NCBI GenBank assembly: GCA_964434105.1 | Contig: CAYSTJ010000004.1 | Coordinates: forward strand, 62,001 to 126,000 | Length of the DNA stretch: 64,000 bases | Source: CAYNST01 sp964434105 | GTDB lineage: Bacteria > Pseudomonadota > Gammaproteobacteria > Pseudomonadales > Cellvibrionaceae | Reading direction: 5' to 3' | In this document: piece after piece, positions 1 through 8,669 of the stretch | How the letters are laid out: each line of letters starts with the position of its first letter | How positions within the stretch are numbered: the stretch's first letter is position 1 | The notes under the pieces: model-generated | Told to the model about the DNA's origin: nothing | Database searches by the model: none | The model's input: the letters and a program-made list of their open reading frames with translations, nothing else | Made by a program: the position numbers and the translations under genes

Positions 1-2
1 GG

Positions 3-86
3 CTGCATCAGACGCTGGCGCAGCAGTGTGATCGGGTCAGCCTGGTGGTGGCCGGTTTACGTTTATCCCTGAAGGAGCCCGCATGA
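3..86 (+). CDS. cobU: Adenosylcobinamide kinase/guanylyltransferase, C-terminal end only
   Basis: Only the last 27 residues are in the window, read in the frame that ends at the TGA at 84-86. The tail (CDRVSLVVAGLRLSLK) resembles the end of CobU/CobP, which phosphorylates adenosylcobinamide and then attaches GMP. The stop overlaps the cobT start as ATGA, and the next genes are all nucleotide-loop assembly genes, which supports the call. The identification rests on context and a short tail, so it is moderate. Confidence 0.6.
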   Translation: MHQTLAQQCDRVSLVVAGLRLSLKEPA

Positions 87-1177
87 ATCACACCAATGAG
101 CCTGTGCCCGATCACACCGAGCTGCGCTGGCTGACCGATACGGTCGCCGCTGTCGACCAGGAGGCGCTGGCACTGGCCGTGGCGCGCCAGACACAACTCA
201 CCAAACCGCCGGGCTCTCTCGGGCGGCTGGAGACCGTCGCTTTGCAGTTTGCGGGTTGGCAAGGGGTGGAACGGCCCGGGCTGGAGCGCATCTGCGTGCG
301 TGTCTTTGCAGCAGACCATGGCGTTTGCGCCCAGGGCGTATCCGCGTTTCCGCAGATTGTCACCACCCAGATGATTGCGAACTTTTTGAAGGGCGGCGCC
401 GCCATCAGTGTGCTCAGCCGTCATCTGCGTGCGGATTTCGGTCTTTATAGTCTCGGTACCGTGCACCCGCTTCCGGAGCTCGATGGCCTGAATGACTGTG
501 GCATTGCGCCGGGAACACAGGATTTCACCCAGGCGGCGGCCATGACTGTGGAGCAGCTGTCGCAGGCGCTGCTCACCGGCGCTGAGTCCCTGCCCCTGAG
601 TACGCCCCACCTGTTTATTGGCGGTGAAATGGGTATTGGCAACACGACGTCCGCTTCCGCGCTGTTCAGCGCTTTGCTGGACCTGCCGCCAAATCGCACG
701 GCAGGGCCGGGCACGGGCGTGGATGCAGCGGGCGTTGTGCGCAAATGCCAGGTTATTGAACGGGGGCTGAAGCGTCATCAGGCAGCCATTGCGGCAGGCG
801 GGGTGCTGGCTGCGCTGCGCTGTCTGGGCGGTTTTGAAATTGCCGCCCTGACGGGCGCCTATGTCAGCAGCGCCCAATGCGGTATTCCCATCCTGGTGGA
901 CGGCTTTATCAGTACAGCGGCGGCCCTGTGTGCTGTGCGTATCAACCCTGGTGTCGCTGACTGGATGCTGTTTGCACATCGCTCGGCCGAACCCGCCCAC
1001 CAGCTGGCCCTGCGGCAGATGGGTGCGGAACCGCTGCTGGACCTGCAAATGCGGTTGGGCGAGGGCAGTGGCGCCGCCATCGCTGTGCCATTGTTGCAGG
1101 CAGCAGTGGCATTACACAACGGGATGGCCAGCTTTACCGATGCCGGCGTCAGCCCGGGCGAATCCGCCCATGCCTAG
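83..1177 (+). CDS. cobT: Nicotinate-nucleotide--dimethylbenzimidazole phosphoribosyltransferase CobT
   Basis: 364 residues, a normal length for CobT. It transfers the phosphoribosyl group of nicotinate mononucleotide to dimethylbenzimidazole, giving alpha-ribazole phosphate for the lower ligand of cobalamin. Visible signatures are the N-terminal TKPPGSLGRLE segment, AADHGV near residue 75, GEMGIGNTTSA in the middle, and the C-terminal LGEGSGAA with the catalytic glutamate. The ATG at 83 overlaps the upstream stop, and the 3' end overlaps the next gene by 8 nt, so translational coupling is likely. Cytoplasmic. Identification is firm. Confidence 0.95.
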   Translation: MNHTNEPVPDHTELRWLTDTVAAVDQEALALAVARQTQLTKPPGSLGRLETVALQFAGWQGVERPGLERICVRVFAADHGVCAQGVSAFPQIVTTQMIANFLKGGAAISVLSRHLRADFGLYSLGTVHPLPELDGLNDCGIAPGTQDFTQAAAMTVEQLSQALLTGAESLPLSTPHLFIGGEMGIGNTTSASALFSALLDLPPNRTAGPGTGVDAAGVVRKCQVIERGLKRHQAAIAAGGVLAALRCLGGFEIAALTGAYVSSAQCGIPILVDGFISTAAALCAVRINPGVADWMLFAHRSAEPAHQLALRQMGAEPLLDLQMRLGEGSGAAIAVPLLQAAVALHNGMASFTDAGVSPGESAHA

Positions 1178-1820
1178 CACCACCCGCATCGACCTGTTGC
1201 GCCACGGTGTCTGTGCCGGCGGAAATATTTTTCGCGGGCACAATGATGTGGCACTGGCCCCGGCCGGGCTGGCGCAGATGCAGCATGTCGCGGACCAGTG
1301 TGGTGGCTGGTCGGTGATCGTAACGTCGCCGCTGCAACGTTGTGCGCACTTTGGGAAGATGCTGGCACAATCGCATTCGCTCGAATGTCTGGAAGATGAG
1401 CGATTGCGGGAGATGAATTTCGGTGACTGGGAAGGTCGGGAAATTGCAGCCGTGTGGCGCGACGACCGTGCCCGCGTACAGGCCTGGACTCAGGACCCCT
1501 CCACCAGCGAGCCGCCCAACGGCGAATCATTGACTTCACTGGCGCAGCGGGTAGCCGCCTGCATTGACGATCTGCTACGCAATTACCGGGGACAGCATGT
1601 CTTGGTGGTAACCCACGGCGGCGTGGTGCGGGCTGCCCTGGGGCTGGCGCTCGGTATGCCGCTATCGCACCTGAACCGTCTGGATGTACCCTACGCCTGC
1701 CTGTCCACGCTAACGGTTTATGACGACGGCGCAACGCAGATCGCACAACTTTCCGGGCATAACCGTGCGCCGGTCTGCCAGAATTTACCCCCGGACCCAC
1801 GCCATGATACGGCTGGCTGA
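1170..1820 (+). CDS. cobC: Alpha-ribazole phosphatase (histidine phosphatase family)
   Basis: 216 residues from the ATG at 1170; longer upstream reading in this frame only shadows cobT. The histidine-phosphatase RHG motif sits at residues 11-13 (DLLRHG), followed by the E-x-x-MNFGDWEGR block and the second catalytic histidine in VTHGG. It removes phosphate from alpha-ribazole phosphate or from cobalamin phosphate at the end of the pathway. Family members vary in substrate, but its place between cobT and cbiB makes the cobalamin role very likely. It overlaps cobT by 8 nt. Confidence 0.85.
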   Translation: MPSTTRIDLLRHGVCAGGNIFRGHNDVALAPAGLAQMQHVADQCGGWSVIVTSPLQRCAHFGKMLAQSHSLECLEDERLREMNFGDWEGREIAAVWRDDRARVQAWTQDPSTSEPPNGESLTSLAQRVAACIDDLLRNYRGQHVLVVTHGGVVRAALGLALGMPLSHLNRLDVPYACLSTLTVYDDGATQIAQLSGHNRAPVCQNLPPDPRHDTAG

Positions 1821-1823
1821 TCG

Positions 1824-2774
1824 ATGAGTGCTGGCGCGGTCATGCTCGCATTGCTGCTGGACCGGATGCTGTCAGAGCCGTCCCGCTGGCACCCGCTGGT
1901 CGGTTTTGGCCGTTGGGCTGCCTGGCTGGAAAGCCGTTTGAACGTCCTGCCCCAACCCGGCCATCGCGCCAGCCGCGCCGTGATGATGGGCACACTGGCC
2001 TGGCTGGCGGCGGTGGTGCCAATGGCTTTGCCTGTCGTGTGGCTCTACTGGCACTGGCCGGAAGGTCGCTGGTTGCTGGATGCCGTGGCCGGGTATTTAT
2101 GCATTGCCCTGCAAAGCCTGAAAACCCATTTGCAGGCCGTATATCGCCCGTTGGTGAAGGGTGACCTGGGGGCGGCCCGAGCGGCGGTGTCCCGTATTGT
2201 CAGCCGTGAAACCCAGACTCTGGACGCGCAGGGTGTGCGCAAGGCGGCCATCGAATCAACCCTGGAAAATGGCGCCGATGCCGTTTTTGCACCGATGTTC
2301 TGGCTGCTGGTTGGTGGTGCACCGGCGGTGATCCTGCATCGGCTGGCCAATACGCTGGACGCCATGTGGGGCTATCGCAATCAGCGATTTGACCGGTTTG
2401 GTCGATGTGCAGCGCGGCTGGATGATGTGCTGAACTGGATTCCAGCGCGCCTGACCGCCTTGAGTTTCAGCCTGTTGGGCAACCGCGCTGCGGCCCGTCG
2501 TGCCTGGCGGGTGCAGGCAGCCCTGTGCGCCAGTCCCAATGCGGGACCGGTGATGACTGCCGGGGCCGGTAGCCTGGGTCTGGTGTTGGGCGGCACCGCG
2601 ATATATCACGGTCGCCCGGAAGCGCGACCTGCGATGGGATTTGGCAGCGCGCCGGACAACGCGGATTTGTTGCGGGCTCTGCAACTGGTTCAGCGGGTCG
2701 TACTGTTATGGTGTGCCGTGCTGGTGACAGGCTGGCTGACATGGCACCTCTGGTTGGCGTTCGGGCGCCAATGA
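1824..2774 (+). CDS. cbiB: Adenosylcobinamide-phosphate synthase CbiB
   Basis: 316 residues, typical length. CbiB (CobD in the Pseudomonas naming) is an inner membrane enzyme that attaches aminopropanol phosphate to adenosylcobyric acid. The N-terminus has the family pattern LLLDRMLSEPSRWHPLVGFGR, and TLENGADAVFAPMFW and NTLDAMWGYRN follow in the middle. Hydrophobic segments lie near residues 50-70, 155-170 and 295-315. The start is 3 nt after the phosphatase stop, and the end overlaps cobD as ATGA. Confidence 0.93.
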   Translation: MSAGAVMLALLLDRMLSEPSRWHPLVGFGRWAAWLESRLNVLPQPGHRASRAVMMGTLAWLAAVVPMALPVVWLYWHWPEGRWLLDAVAGYLCIALQSLKTHLQAVYRPLVKGDLGAARAAVSRIVSRETQTLDAQGVRKAAIESTLENGADAVFAPMFWLLVGGAPAVILHRLANTLDAMWGYRNQRFDRFGRCAARLDDVLNWIPARLTALSFSLLGNRAAARRAWRVQAALCASPNAGPVMTAGAGSLGLVLGGTAIYHGRPEARPAMGFGSAPDNADLLRALQLVQRVVLLWCAVLVTGWLTWHLWLAFGRQ

Positions 2775-3898
2775 CCGTGCTGAAATTGCCCGCGCACGGC
2801 GGTGATTTGCAATGGGCGTTGGAACACTTTGGCGGCAACGCGGAGGACTGGCTGGACCTGTCCACGGGCATTAGCCCCTGGAGCTGGCCGGTGCCCGCGG
2901 TGCCGCCGTCAGTATGGCACCGCCTGCCACCAGTGGATGCCGGTGATCTGTGCCGCGCAGCGGCCGACTTTTATGGCTGTCCCGCCGCCTGCGTGTTGCC
3001 GGTGCCCGGGTCGCAGTTTGCCATTGCGCATCTGCCGCGTCTGGTTCGCGTCGGGCGGGTTGCGATACCCGACCCGGGTTACAGCGAGCATGTTGCGGCC
3101 TGGCAGGCGGCGGGGCATCAGCCGGTTTATTACGAAACCCAGGCTCGGCTTGTGGAGCTGATCGCGACCCAACAGGTACAGCACGCTGTCGTGATTAACC
3201 CCAATAATCCGACGGGCGAAGCGATCGAGCCGGACCGCCTGCGCGAGTGGCATCAGCGTCTTGGTCACCGCGACGGTGTGTTGCTGGTGGATGAAGCCTT
3301 TGGCGACTGCCGGCCGGCGTTTTCTGTTGCCCGGTTTTTGCCCGCCGATAACGTGATCGTACTGCGATCGTTAGGCAAGTTTTTCGGTCTGGCGGGTGTG
3401 CGATTGGGGTTCCTGTTGGCGAGTCCGGTCTGGAAGGCCAGACTGGGTGCCCTGTGTCAGCCCTGGCAAGTCAGCGGGCCGGCGCATTGGTTGGGCGCCC
3501 GGGCACTGTCAGATACGCAGTGGCAGACCTTCCAGCGTCGCCGGCTTCGTCACGCCTCGGTCCAGCTGCAGGCCACGGTGGCCGCCGGTGTGCGGGACAG
3601 GCTGGTTGATGTTCCCGACGCGGGTCGCAAAATACCCGTCGCGGCAGGTGACCCTGCACCTTCCGCGTCGGCCTTGCGGCTCACAGGTACCGACCTGTTC
3701 GCCACACTGTCCGGTCCGGCGCCGGTGTTATACCGGCTGTTTGTTCGCGCAGCGGAACAGCGCGTGCTGTTACGTTACGGCCTGGCCCACAGCGGCGATG
3801 CCTGGGTAAGAATGGGGTTGCCCGGCGTGTCAGCCGATCGGTTCAACGCCCGGATGGTACCGGTGTTTTTATCGATGAATTGCGAGAGGATTTCATGA
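2771..3898 (+). CDS. cobD: L-threonine-O-3-phosphate decarboxylase (PLP-dependent)
   Basis: 375 residues from the ATG at 2771, which overlaps the cbiB stop; a start 21 codons upstream would run through cbiB. Fold type I aminotransferase: NPNNPTGE near residue 150, the acidic LLVDEAFGD, and the PLP lysine in SLGKFFGLAG near residue 205. In Salmonella CobD makes aminopropanol phosphate, the substrate of the enzyme encoded just upstream (the Pseudomonas name is CobC). A histidinol-phosphate aminotransferase role is unlikely given the operon. Confidence 0.9.
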   Translation: MTVLKLPAHGGDLQWALEHFGGNAEDWLDLSTGISPWSWPVPAVPPSVWHRLPPVDAGDLCRAAADFYGCPAACVLPVPGSQFAIAHLPRLVRVGRVAIPDPGYSEHVAAWQAAGHQPVYYETQARLVELIATQQVQHAVVINPNNPTGEAIEPDRLREWHQRLGHRDGVLLVDEAFGDCRPAFSVARFLPADNVIVLRSLGKFFGLAGVRLGFLLASPVWKARLGALCQPWQVSGPAHWLGARALSDTQWQTFQRRRLRHASVQLQATVAAGVRDRLVDVPDAGRKIPVAAGDPAPSASALRLTGTDLFATLSGPAPVLYRLFVRAAEQRVLLRYGLAHSGDAWVRMGLPGVSADRFNARMVPVFLSMNCERIS

Positions 3899-4773
3899 AT
3901 TATTGGCTTTTGGGCCTGTTGATCGGCTGCCTCAGTGTTCAGGTCAGCGCCCAAATCACCGTCATCGACTATCTCGACCGCCGCGTCGAATTGGAGAAAC
4001 CGGCGCAACGCGTGGTGGCGCTGGCACCGCATATCGTCGAAAATGTCTACGCGGCCGGCGCGGGGGACACGCTGGTGGGGGCGGTTGATTATTGTGACTA
4101 TCCGCCGGCGGCGCGCGATATACCGCGGGTGGGCGCCATTTCGGCCTATAGCCTGGAAGCGATTGTGGCGCTGAAGCCGGATCTCGTCCTGGTCTGGAGC
4201 TCCGGCCACGGCGCCAAGGTGCTGCCGCGACTGATTGCGCTGGGGTTGCCGGTATACGCCAGCGATCCCGGTACGCTGGAAGACATTCCGCGCTCCATCC
4301 GCGATTTCGGCACGCTCACCGGCAACAGCGCCGTGGCAGAGCAGTCGGCGGTCCGGTTCGAAACACAGCTGGCGCAACTGAAGACCCGGCACGAGGGGCA
4401 GCAGCCGGTCAGCGTTCTATATCAGGTCTGGAATCAACCCTTACAGACACTCAACGATGCGCACCTGATCAGTGATGTTATCCGCCTGTGTGGTGGCCGC
4501 AATATATTTGGCGATGCGCCGACGCTGGCGCCGCGGGTAAGTCTGGAAGCGGTATTGACCCGCAATCCGGACGTGATCGTGGCGAGTGGCATGGGCGAGG
4601 CGCGACCGGAATGGCTGGATGACTGGAAAAAATGGCCGAGTCTGACGGCCGTGAAAAATAACCATCTGTATTTTGTGCCGCCGGACATTATCCAGCGGCA
4701 CACCCCCCGCATTCTGCAAGGGGCAGAGATGCTGTGTGCGCATCTTGTCAAATCCAGGCATACACCAAAATAG
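3895..4773 (+). CDS. btuF: Periplasmic cobalamin-binding protein BtuF-like
   Basis: 292 residues from the ATG at 3895, which overlaps the cobD stop. There is a short signal peptide (MNYWLLGLLIGCLSVQVSAQ) and the class III binding-protein fold: PAQRVVALAPHIVENVYAAGAG, VGAISAYSLEAIVALKPDLVL, and a second lobe with ALTRNPDVIVA-like spacing. BtuF carries corrinoids to the BtuCD transporter. No btuC or btuD is visible after it, so it may serve a transporter encoded elsewhere. It is the last gene of the cobalamin operon. Confidence 0.83.
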   Translation: MNYWLLGLLIGCLSVQVSAQITVIDYLDRRVELEKPAQRVVALAPHIVENVYAAGAGDTLVGAVDYCDYPPAARDIPRVGAISAYSLEAIVALKPDLVLVWSSGHGAKVLPRLIALGLPVYASDPGTLEDIPRSIRDFGTLTGNSAVAEQSAVRFETQLAQLKTRHEGQQPVSVLYQVWNQPLQTLNDAHLISDVIRLCGGRNIFGDAPTLAPRVSLEAVLTRNPDVIVASGMGEARPEWLDDWKKWPSLTAVKNNHLYFVPPDIIQRHTPRILQGAEMLCAHLVKSRHTPK

Positions 4774-4794
4774 CCCTGCACGGCTGGGCAGGAA

Positions 4795-4828
4795 CAGGGG
4801 CATATCGGGGCGTGCGCTGAATAGTTAC
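4795..4828. repeat. End fragment of the GTAAC-ended MITE family
   Basis: About 34 bases matching one end of the complete elements at 41918-42130 and 47980-48204, including ATCGGGGCGTG and the terminal CTGAATAGTTAC. The rest of the element is absent, so this is a remnant. It sits between btuF and pqqA. Confidence 0.6.
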
Positions 4829-4996
4829 AAAAAAGGGAAGCAGGTCGCGGGCAAGGGCAGGGGTTGTCCATATAATGAACCACGCCCGCATTCGCTGCGT
4901 AAATCCGGGTGAACGCCCCAGTAACTGTGCTGTCTACTGCGTGGCACTTTCGCCAATGATGTTTTGAGTTTCGACCATTACCAAGAGGATACCGTC

Positions 4997-5068
4997 ATGT
5001 GGACCAAGCCTTCCTATGTTGATTTGCGAATTGGTTTTGAAGTAACCATGTATTTCGCCCACCGTTAA
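4997..5068 (+). CDS. pqqA: Coenzyme PQQ precursor peptide PqqA
   Basis: 23-residue peptide beginning MWTKPSYVDLRIG. It is the ribosomally made substrate of PQQ synthesis. The conserved glutamate and tyrosine that are crosslinked to form PQQ are in EVTMY (residues 16-20), with the usual short tail FAHR. A ribosome site AGAGGA lies 6-11 bases upstream. The gene heads pqqABCDE, about 105 bases before pqqB. Length and motif match the family exactly. Confidence 0.95.
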   Translation: MWTKPSYVDLRIGFEVTMYFAHR

Positions 5069-5173
5069 AAAACTGTGGTGCTGCCTGCCGGTAATGGGGG
5101 CGCACCTTTTCCCGATCTCATCCCTGCGCCGGCGGGAGACCGTGACCCGACGGCAATATCAAAAAAACTGTCT

Positions 5174-6085
5174 ATGAAAATACAGGTACTTGGCTCCGCT
5201 GCAGGTGGCGGCTTCCCGCAGTGGAACTGTAATTGTGAGAACTGTAACGGTGTACGCCATGGCCGCATTAACGCCCGACCGCGCACCCAATCGTCAATTG
5301 CGGTGAGTATGGATGGCGAACGCTGGGTGCTGTTCAACACATCGCCGGATATCCGCGCGCAGCTGGAGGCCTTTCCGGGCATACAACCGCGCCGGGGCCG
5401 GCGTGACACGGGCATTGCGGCAATCGTGTTTATGGACAGCCAGCTGGATCACACCACGGGCCTGCTGATGCTGCGCGAAGGGTGCCCGCACGACGTATAT
5501 TGTACCGACAGCGTCTACGAAGACCTTACCACCGGCTTTCCGATATTTCGCATGCTGGAGGCCTGGAATGGCGGCGTCAATCGCCATCGCATCGACATTG
5601 GCATGAGCTTCAGCGTACCCGGCATTGACGGGCTGAGCCTGACGCCGGTATTTCTCGAGAGCAATGCGCCGCCCTATTCGCCCCACCGCGACAATCCGGT
5701 GCCGGGCGACAATATCGGCATTCTGCTGGAGGATGTTACCCGTAATCGCCGGGCATTTTATGCGCCGGGTCTGGGTGTTGTGCATGACAATCTGGCATCC
5801 TTTATGGCCATGTCCGATTGTGTGCTGGTCGACGGGACCTTCTGGCGCGAAGACGAGATGGCGGTGGCGGGTGTCGGGTCCAAGCCGGCCAGCAGCATGG
5901 GACACCTGCCGCAGTCCGGTCCGGGCGGCATGATTGAGGTGCTGGACCGTTTAACGAAGCCGCGCAAAATTTTGATTCACATTAACAACACAAATCCCAT
6001 TTTGAATGAAAATTCACCGGAGCGCGAAACGCTGGGACGACACGGCATTGAAGTGGCCTATGACGGTATGGAGATTGAACTCTAG
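5174..6085 (+). CDS. pqqB: PQQ biosynthesis protein PqqB
   Basis: 303 residues from the ATG at 5174, the standard PqqB length and N-terminus (MKIQVLGSAAGGGFPQWNC). It is a metallo-beta-lactamase fold protein with a CNCENC zinc-like motif near residues 18-23. PqqB is reported to act on the crosslinked tyrosine during PQQ maturation. The usual family features MDSQLDHTTGLL and SMGHLPQSG are present. The frame is open for 33 more codons upstream, but that part does not resemble PqqB. Confidence 0.95.
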   Translation: MKIQVLGSAAGGGFPQWNCNCENCNGVRHGRINARPRTQSSIAVSMDGERWVLFNTSPDIRAQLEAFPGIQPRRGRRDTGIAAIVFMDSQLDHTTGLLMLREGCPHDVYCTDSVYEDLTTGFPIFRMLEAWNGGVNRHRIDIGMSFSVPGIDGLSLTPVFLESNAPPYSPHRDNPVPGDNIGILLEDVTRNRRAFYAPGLGVVHDNLASFMAMSDCVLVDGTFWREDEMAVAGVGSKPASSMGHLPQSGPGGMIEVLDRLTKPRKILIHINNTNPILNENSPERETLGRHGIEVAYDGMEIEL

Positions 6086-6152
6086 TCGACCGTAACCGGT
6101 CGGCCCTGTCGACGCGCAGGGTCTGTCACCCGGGCAGCAACGTAGATGACCG

Positions 6153-6220
6153 TGATCGCAAAACCGTGATCGCAAAACTCTGATCGCAAAACCCTGATCG
6201 CAAAACCCTGATCGCAAACC
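6153..6220 (+). repeat. Five-copy 14-bp tandem repeat between pqqB and pqqC
   Basis: The 10-mer TGATCGCAAA recurs at 6153, 6167, 6181, 6195 and 6209, exactly 14 bases apart, with the unit TGATCGCAAAACCC. It fills most of the 147-base pqqB-pqqC spacer and ends about 13 bases before the pqqC start. There are no spacers, so this is not CRISPR. It could be slippage-prone DNA that affects pqqC translation. Confidence 0.9.
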
Positions 6221-6232
6221 ACAGGCAGATTA

Positions 6233-7003
6233 ATGACAGCGTCCACAGCAACCACAGCGTCCACAACACCCTGGACACGGGCGGAGTTCGAAGCGCGATT
6301 GCGGGCCAAAGGGGCGCGCTATCATATTCACCACCCCCTGCATGTGGCCATGAACAGTGGCCAATGTACGCCGGCGCAGATCCGTGGCTGGGTGGCCAAC
6401 CGCTTCTACTATCAACGGGTAATCCCGGTCAAGGACGCCGCCATACTGGCTAACTGCGAGGACCGCGACGCCCGACGCCTTTGGGTGCAGCGAATGCTGG
6501 ACCATGACGGCAGGGAAGGAGACGAAGGTGGTATTGAAGCCTGGTTGCGCCTGGGTGAGGCCTGTGGGCTGTCCCGTGAAGAATTGCTGGATCTGCGGCA
6601 TCTATTACCGGGCGTGCGTTTTGCAGTTGATGCGTACCTGAACTTTGCCCGCCGCGCGAGCTGGCAGGAGGCGGCCTGTTCATCGCTGACGGAATTGTTT
6701 GCCCCCGACATTCACCAGCGTCGGCTGGATAACTGGCCACAGTACTACGACTGGATTGATCCGGCCGGGTACCAGTACTTCCGTAACCGCCTGGGCGAGG
6801 CCCGGCGAGATGTGGCGCATGGGCTTGAGGTCACGCTTGATCACTTCGTCACCCGTGCACAGCAGGAGCGGGCACTGGAAATATTGCAATTCAAGCTGGA
6901 CATTCTGTGGACCATGCTGGATGCCATGACTATGGCCTATGTCCACAATACACCCCCCTTTCACAACTGCGAGACCGAGACATCATGGCTGAGATCCCGC
7001 TAG
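6233..7003 (+). CDS. pqqC: Pyrroloquinoline-quinone synthase PqqC
   Basis: 256 residues. PqqC is a cofactor-free oxidase that closes the last ring and oxidises the intermediate to PQQ. Family segments include HPLHVAMNSG, the block WVANRFYYQRVIPVKDAAILANC, WVQRMLDHDG and RDVAHGLEVTLDHF. The first 15 residues are a low-complexity Ser/Thr/Ala extension, so a slightly later start is possible. Its end overlaps pqqD by 19 bases. Confidence 0.95.
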   Translation: MTASTATTASTTPWTRAEFEARLRAKGARYHIHHPLHVAMNSGQCTPAQIRGWVANRFYYQRVIPVKDAAILANCEDRDARRLWVQRMLDHDGREGDEGGIEAWLRLGEACGLSREELLDLRHLLPGVRFAVDAYLNFARRASWQEAACSSLTELFAPDIHQRRLDNWPQYYDWIDPAGYQYFRNRLGEARRDVAHGLEVTLDHFVTRAQQERALEILQFKLDILWTMLDAMTMAYVHNTPPFHNCETETSWLRSR

Positions 7004-7293
7004 TCACGCCGGCTGCCGTATCACTGCAGCAGATCCCGCGCATCAACCCGCACTACCGGTTCCAGTGGGAGGAGGCCCAGAACACCTGGGTGTTGCTCTA
7101 TCCCGAGGGTATGGTCCGGTTGAACCCCAGCGCTGCGGAAATTTTATCCCTCTGTGACGGCGAGCAGGCTATTCAGACCGTTGTGCGGCAGCTTGCCGAA
7201 AAGTTTCCCGAGGTGGAATATCAGGATATCGAGCAGGACATTCTGGGGTTTTTTGCCGATGCCTATCAGCGGCAATGGCTGCAGGATGCCTGA
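6985..7293 (+). CDS. pqqD: PQQ peptide chaperone PqqD
   Basis: 102 residues from the ATG at 6985. PqqD is a winged-helix recognition element (RRE) that binds PqqA and presents it to PqqE. It shows the family pattern INPHYRFQWEEAQNTWVLLYPEG-like strand region and LNPSAAEILSLCDG, followed by a helical C-terminus. It overlaps pqqC by 19 bases and pqqE by 8, consistent with coupled translation. Confidence 0.93.
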   Translation: MAEIPLVTPAAVSLQQIPRINPHYRFQWEEAQNTWVLLYPEGMVRLNPSAAEILSLCDGEQAIQTVVRQLAEKFPEVEYQDIEQDILGFFADAYQRQWLQDA

Positions 7294-8437
7294 AATCAAT
7301 CCGCCGTTATGGCTATTGGCCGAGTTGACCTATCGGTGCCCGCTGCAATGCCCCTATTGTTCCAACCCGTTGGCGATGGCAGCCGTAAAAAATGAAATGA
7401 GCACCGCCGACTGGTTCCGGGTTATGCAGCAGGCGCGCGCCATGGGTGCCGCACAGCTCGGGTTTTCCGGTGGTGAACCGCTGCTGCGACAGGACCTGAC
7501 CGAGCTGATCGGCGAAGGCCGCCGGCTGGGCTACTACACCAACCTGATTACCTCCGGACTGGGCATGGACGCCGATCGGGTCGCCGCCTTTCGTGCGGCG
7601 GGACTGGATCATATCCAGATCAGCTTTCAGGCCAGCGGTGCCGAGCTCAACAATTGGCTGGCCGGCAGCGACAAGGCCTTTGAGCAGAAAGTCGCCATGG
7701 CCAAAGCCGTCAAAAGCCAGGGCTATCCCATGGTGCTGAATTTTGTACTGCACCGCCACAATATCGATCAGCTGGAACAGATACTGACACTGTCCGCCGA
7801 ACTGGAAGCCGATTACGTGGAGTTGGCCAATACCCAGTATTACGGTTGGGCCTATCACAATCGGGCGCAGCTGTTGCCGTCCAGAGAGCAACTGCAACAG
7901 GCGGAGGCCGTCACCCGGCGCTACCGTGAACAACACGGTGAGCGCATGAAGATCATCTTTGTGATACCGGACTACTATGAAACCCGCCCCAAGGCCTGCA
8001 TGAACGGCTGGGGTTCGATCTTCCTCACCATCACCCCGGACGGGACCGCTTTACCCTGTCACAGTGCCCGCGAATTGCCCCTGGAATTTCCGAACGTACG
8101 CGACTGGGATATCAAACAGCTTTGGCGCGAATCGCCAGGTTTCAACGCCTTTCGCGGCGATGACTGGATGCGCGAACCCTGTCGCAGCTGCCCGGAAAAA
8201 GCACGGGACTTTGGCGGTTGCCGCTGTCAGGCGTTTATGCTCACGGGCGATGCCGCAAACGCCGACCCGGTATGCGACAAAAGCGCCGACCATCACCTGA
8301 TCGAAGCGGCCGTCGAGCAGGCGCAGCAGGCAACAACGGCCAGGCAGCCCATGCTGTTCCGCAACATGCAGAATTCCCGTAATCTGATTGCCTCCACAGG
8401 AAGCATCGCGGACCCCCAGCGCCACGGATCTCGCTGA
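7286..8437 (+). CDS. pqqE: PqqA peptide cyclase PqqE (radical SAM/SPASM)
   Basis: 383 residues from the ATG at 7286; the longer open frame upstream runs through pqqD. The radical SAM motif CPLQCPYC lies near residues 19-26. The SPASM part carries further cysteines (PCHSARE, CRSCPEKARDFGGCRC). PqqE makes the carbon-carbon bond between Glu and Tyr of PqqA. No pqqF protease follows; that gene is often unlinked. Confidence 0.95.
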   Translation: MPEINPPLWLLAELTYRCPLQCPYCSNPLAMAAVKNEMSTADWFRVMQQARAMGAAQLGFSGGEPLLRQDLTELIGEGRRLGYYTNLITSGLGMDADRVAAFRAAGLDHIQISFQASGAELNNWLAGSDKAFEQKVAMAKAVKSQGYPMVLNFVLHRHNIDQLEQILTLSAELEADYVELANTQYYGWAYHNRAQLLPSREQLQQAEAVTRRYREQHGERMKIIFVIPDYYETRPKACMNGWGSIFLTITPDGTALPCHSARELPLEFPNVRDWDIKQLWRESPGFNAFRGDDWMREPCRSCPEKARDFGGCRCQAFMLTGDAANADPVCDKSADHHLIEAAVEQAQQATTARQPMLFRNMQNSRNLIASTGSIADPQRHGSR

Positions 8438-8438
8438 G

Positions 8439-8486
8439 GCGCCCCCATGAACGGGCGCACGGCGAGTCCGCAACGCTCACTCGCCG
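8439..8486 (+). terminator. Two adjacent hairpins after pqqE
   Basis: GCGCCC (8439-8444) pairs with GGGCGC (8453-8458), and immediately after it CGGCGAGT (8460-8467) pairs with ACTCGCCG (8479-8486). There is no clear T-tract, so this may be a weak terminator or a 3' RNA stabiliser for the pqq transcript. Confidence 0.4.
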
Positions 8487-8669
8487 GCATGACGTGCGAC
8501 GCCGGCGACTAAAATAAATCAGAACAACATCATGCAACCGCGCGCGCCCACGATTTTCTGTACGCAATCGATATCCCGACTAGACTGAAAAAGTATAAAA
8601 CCTTATAGCGCTGCCGGTCGGTCGGGTGACCGGTGGTTGAAAGACAGCATCGGAACCGCGGGTACACCT

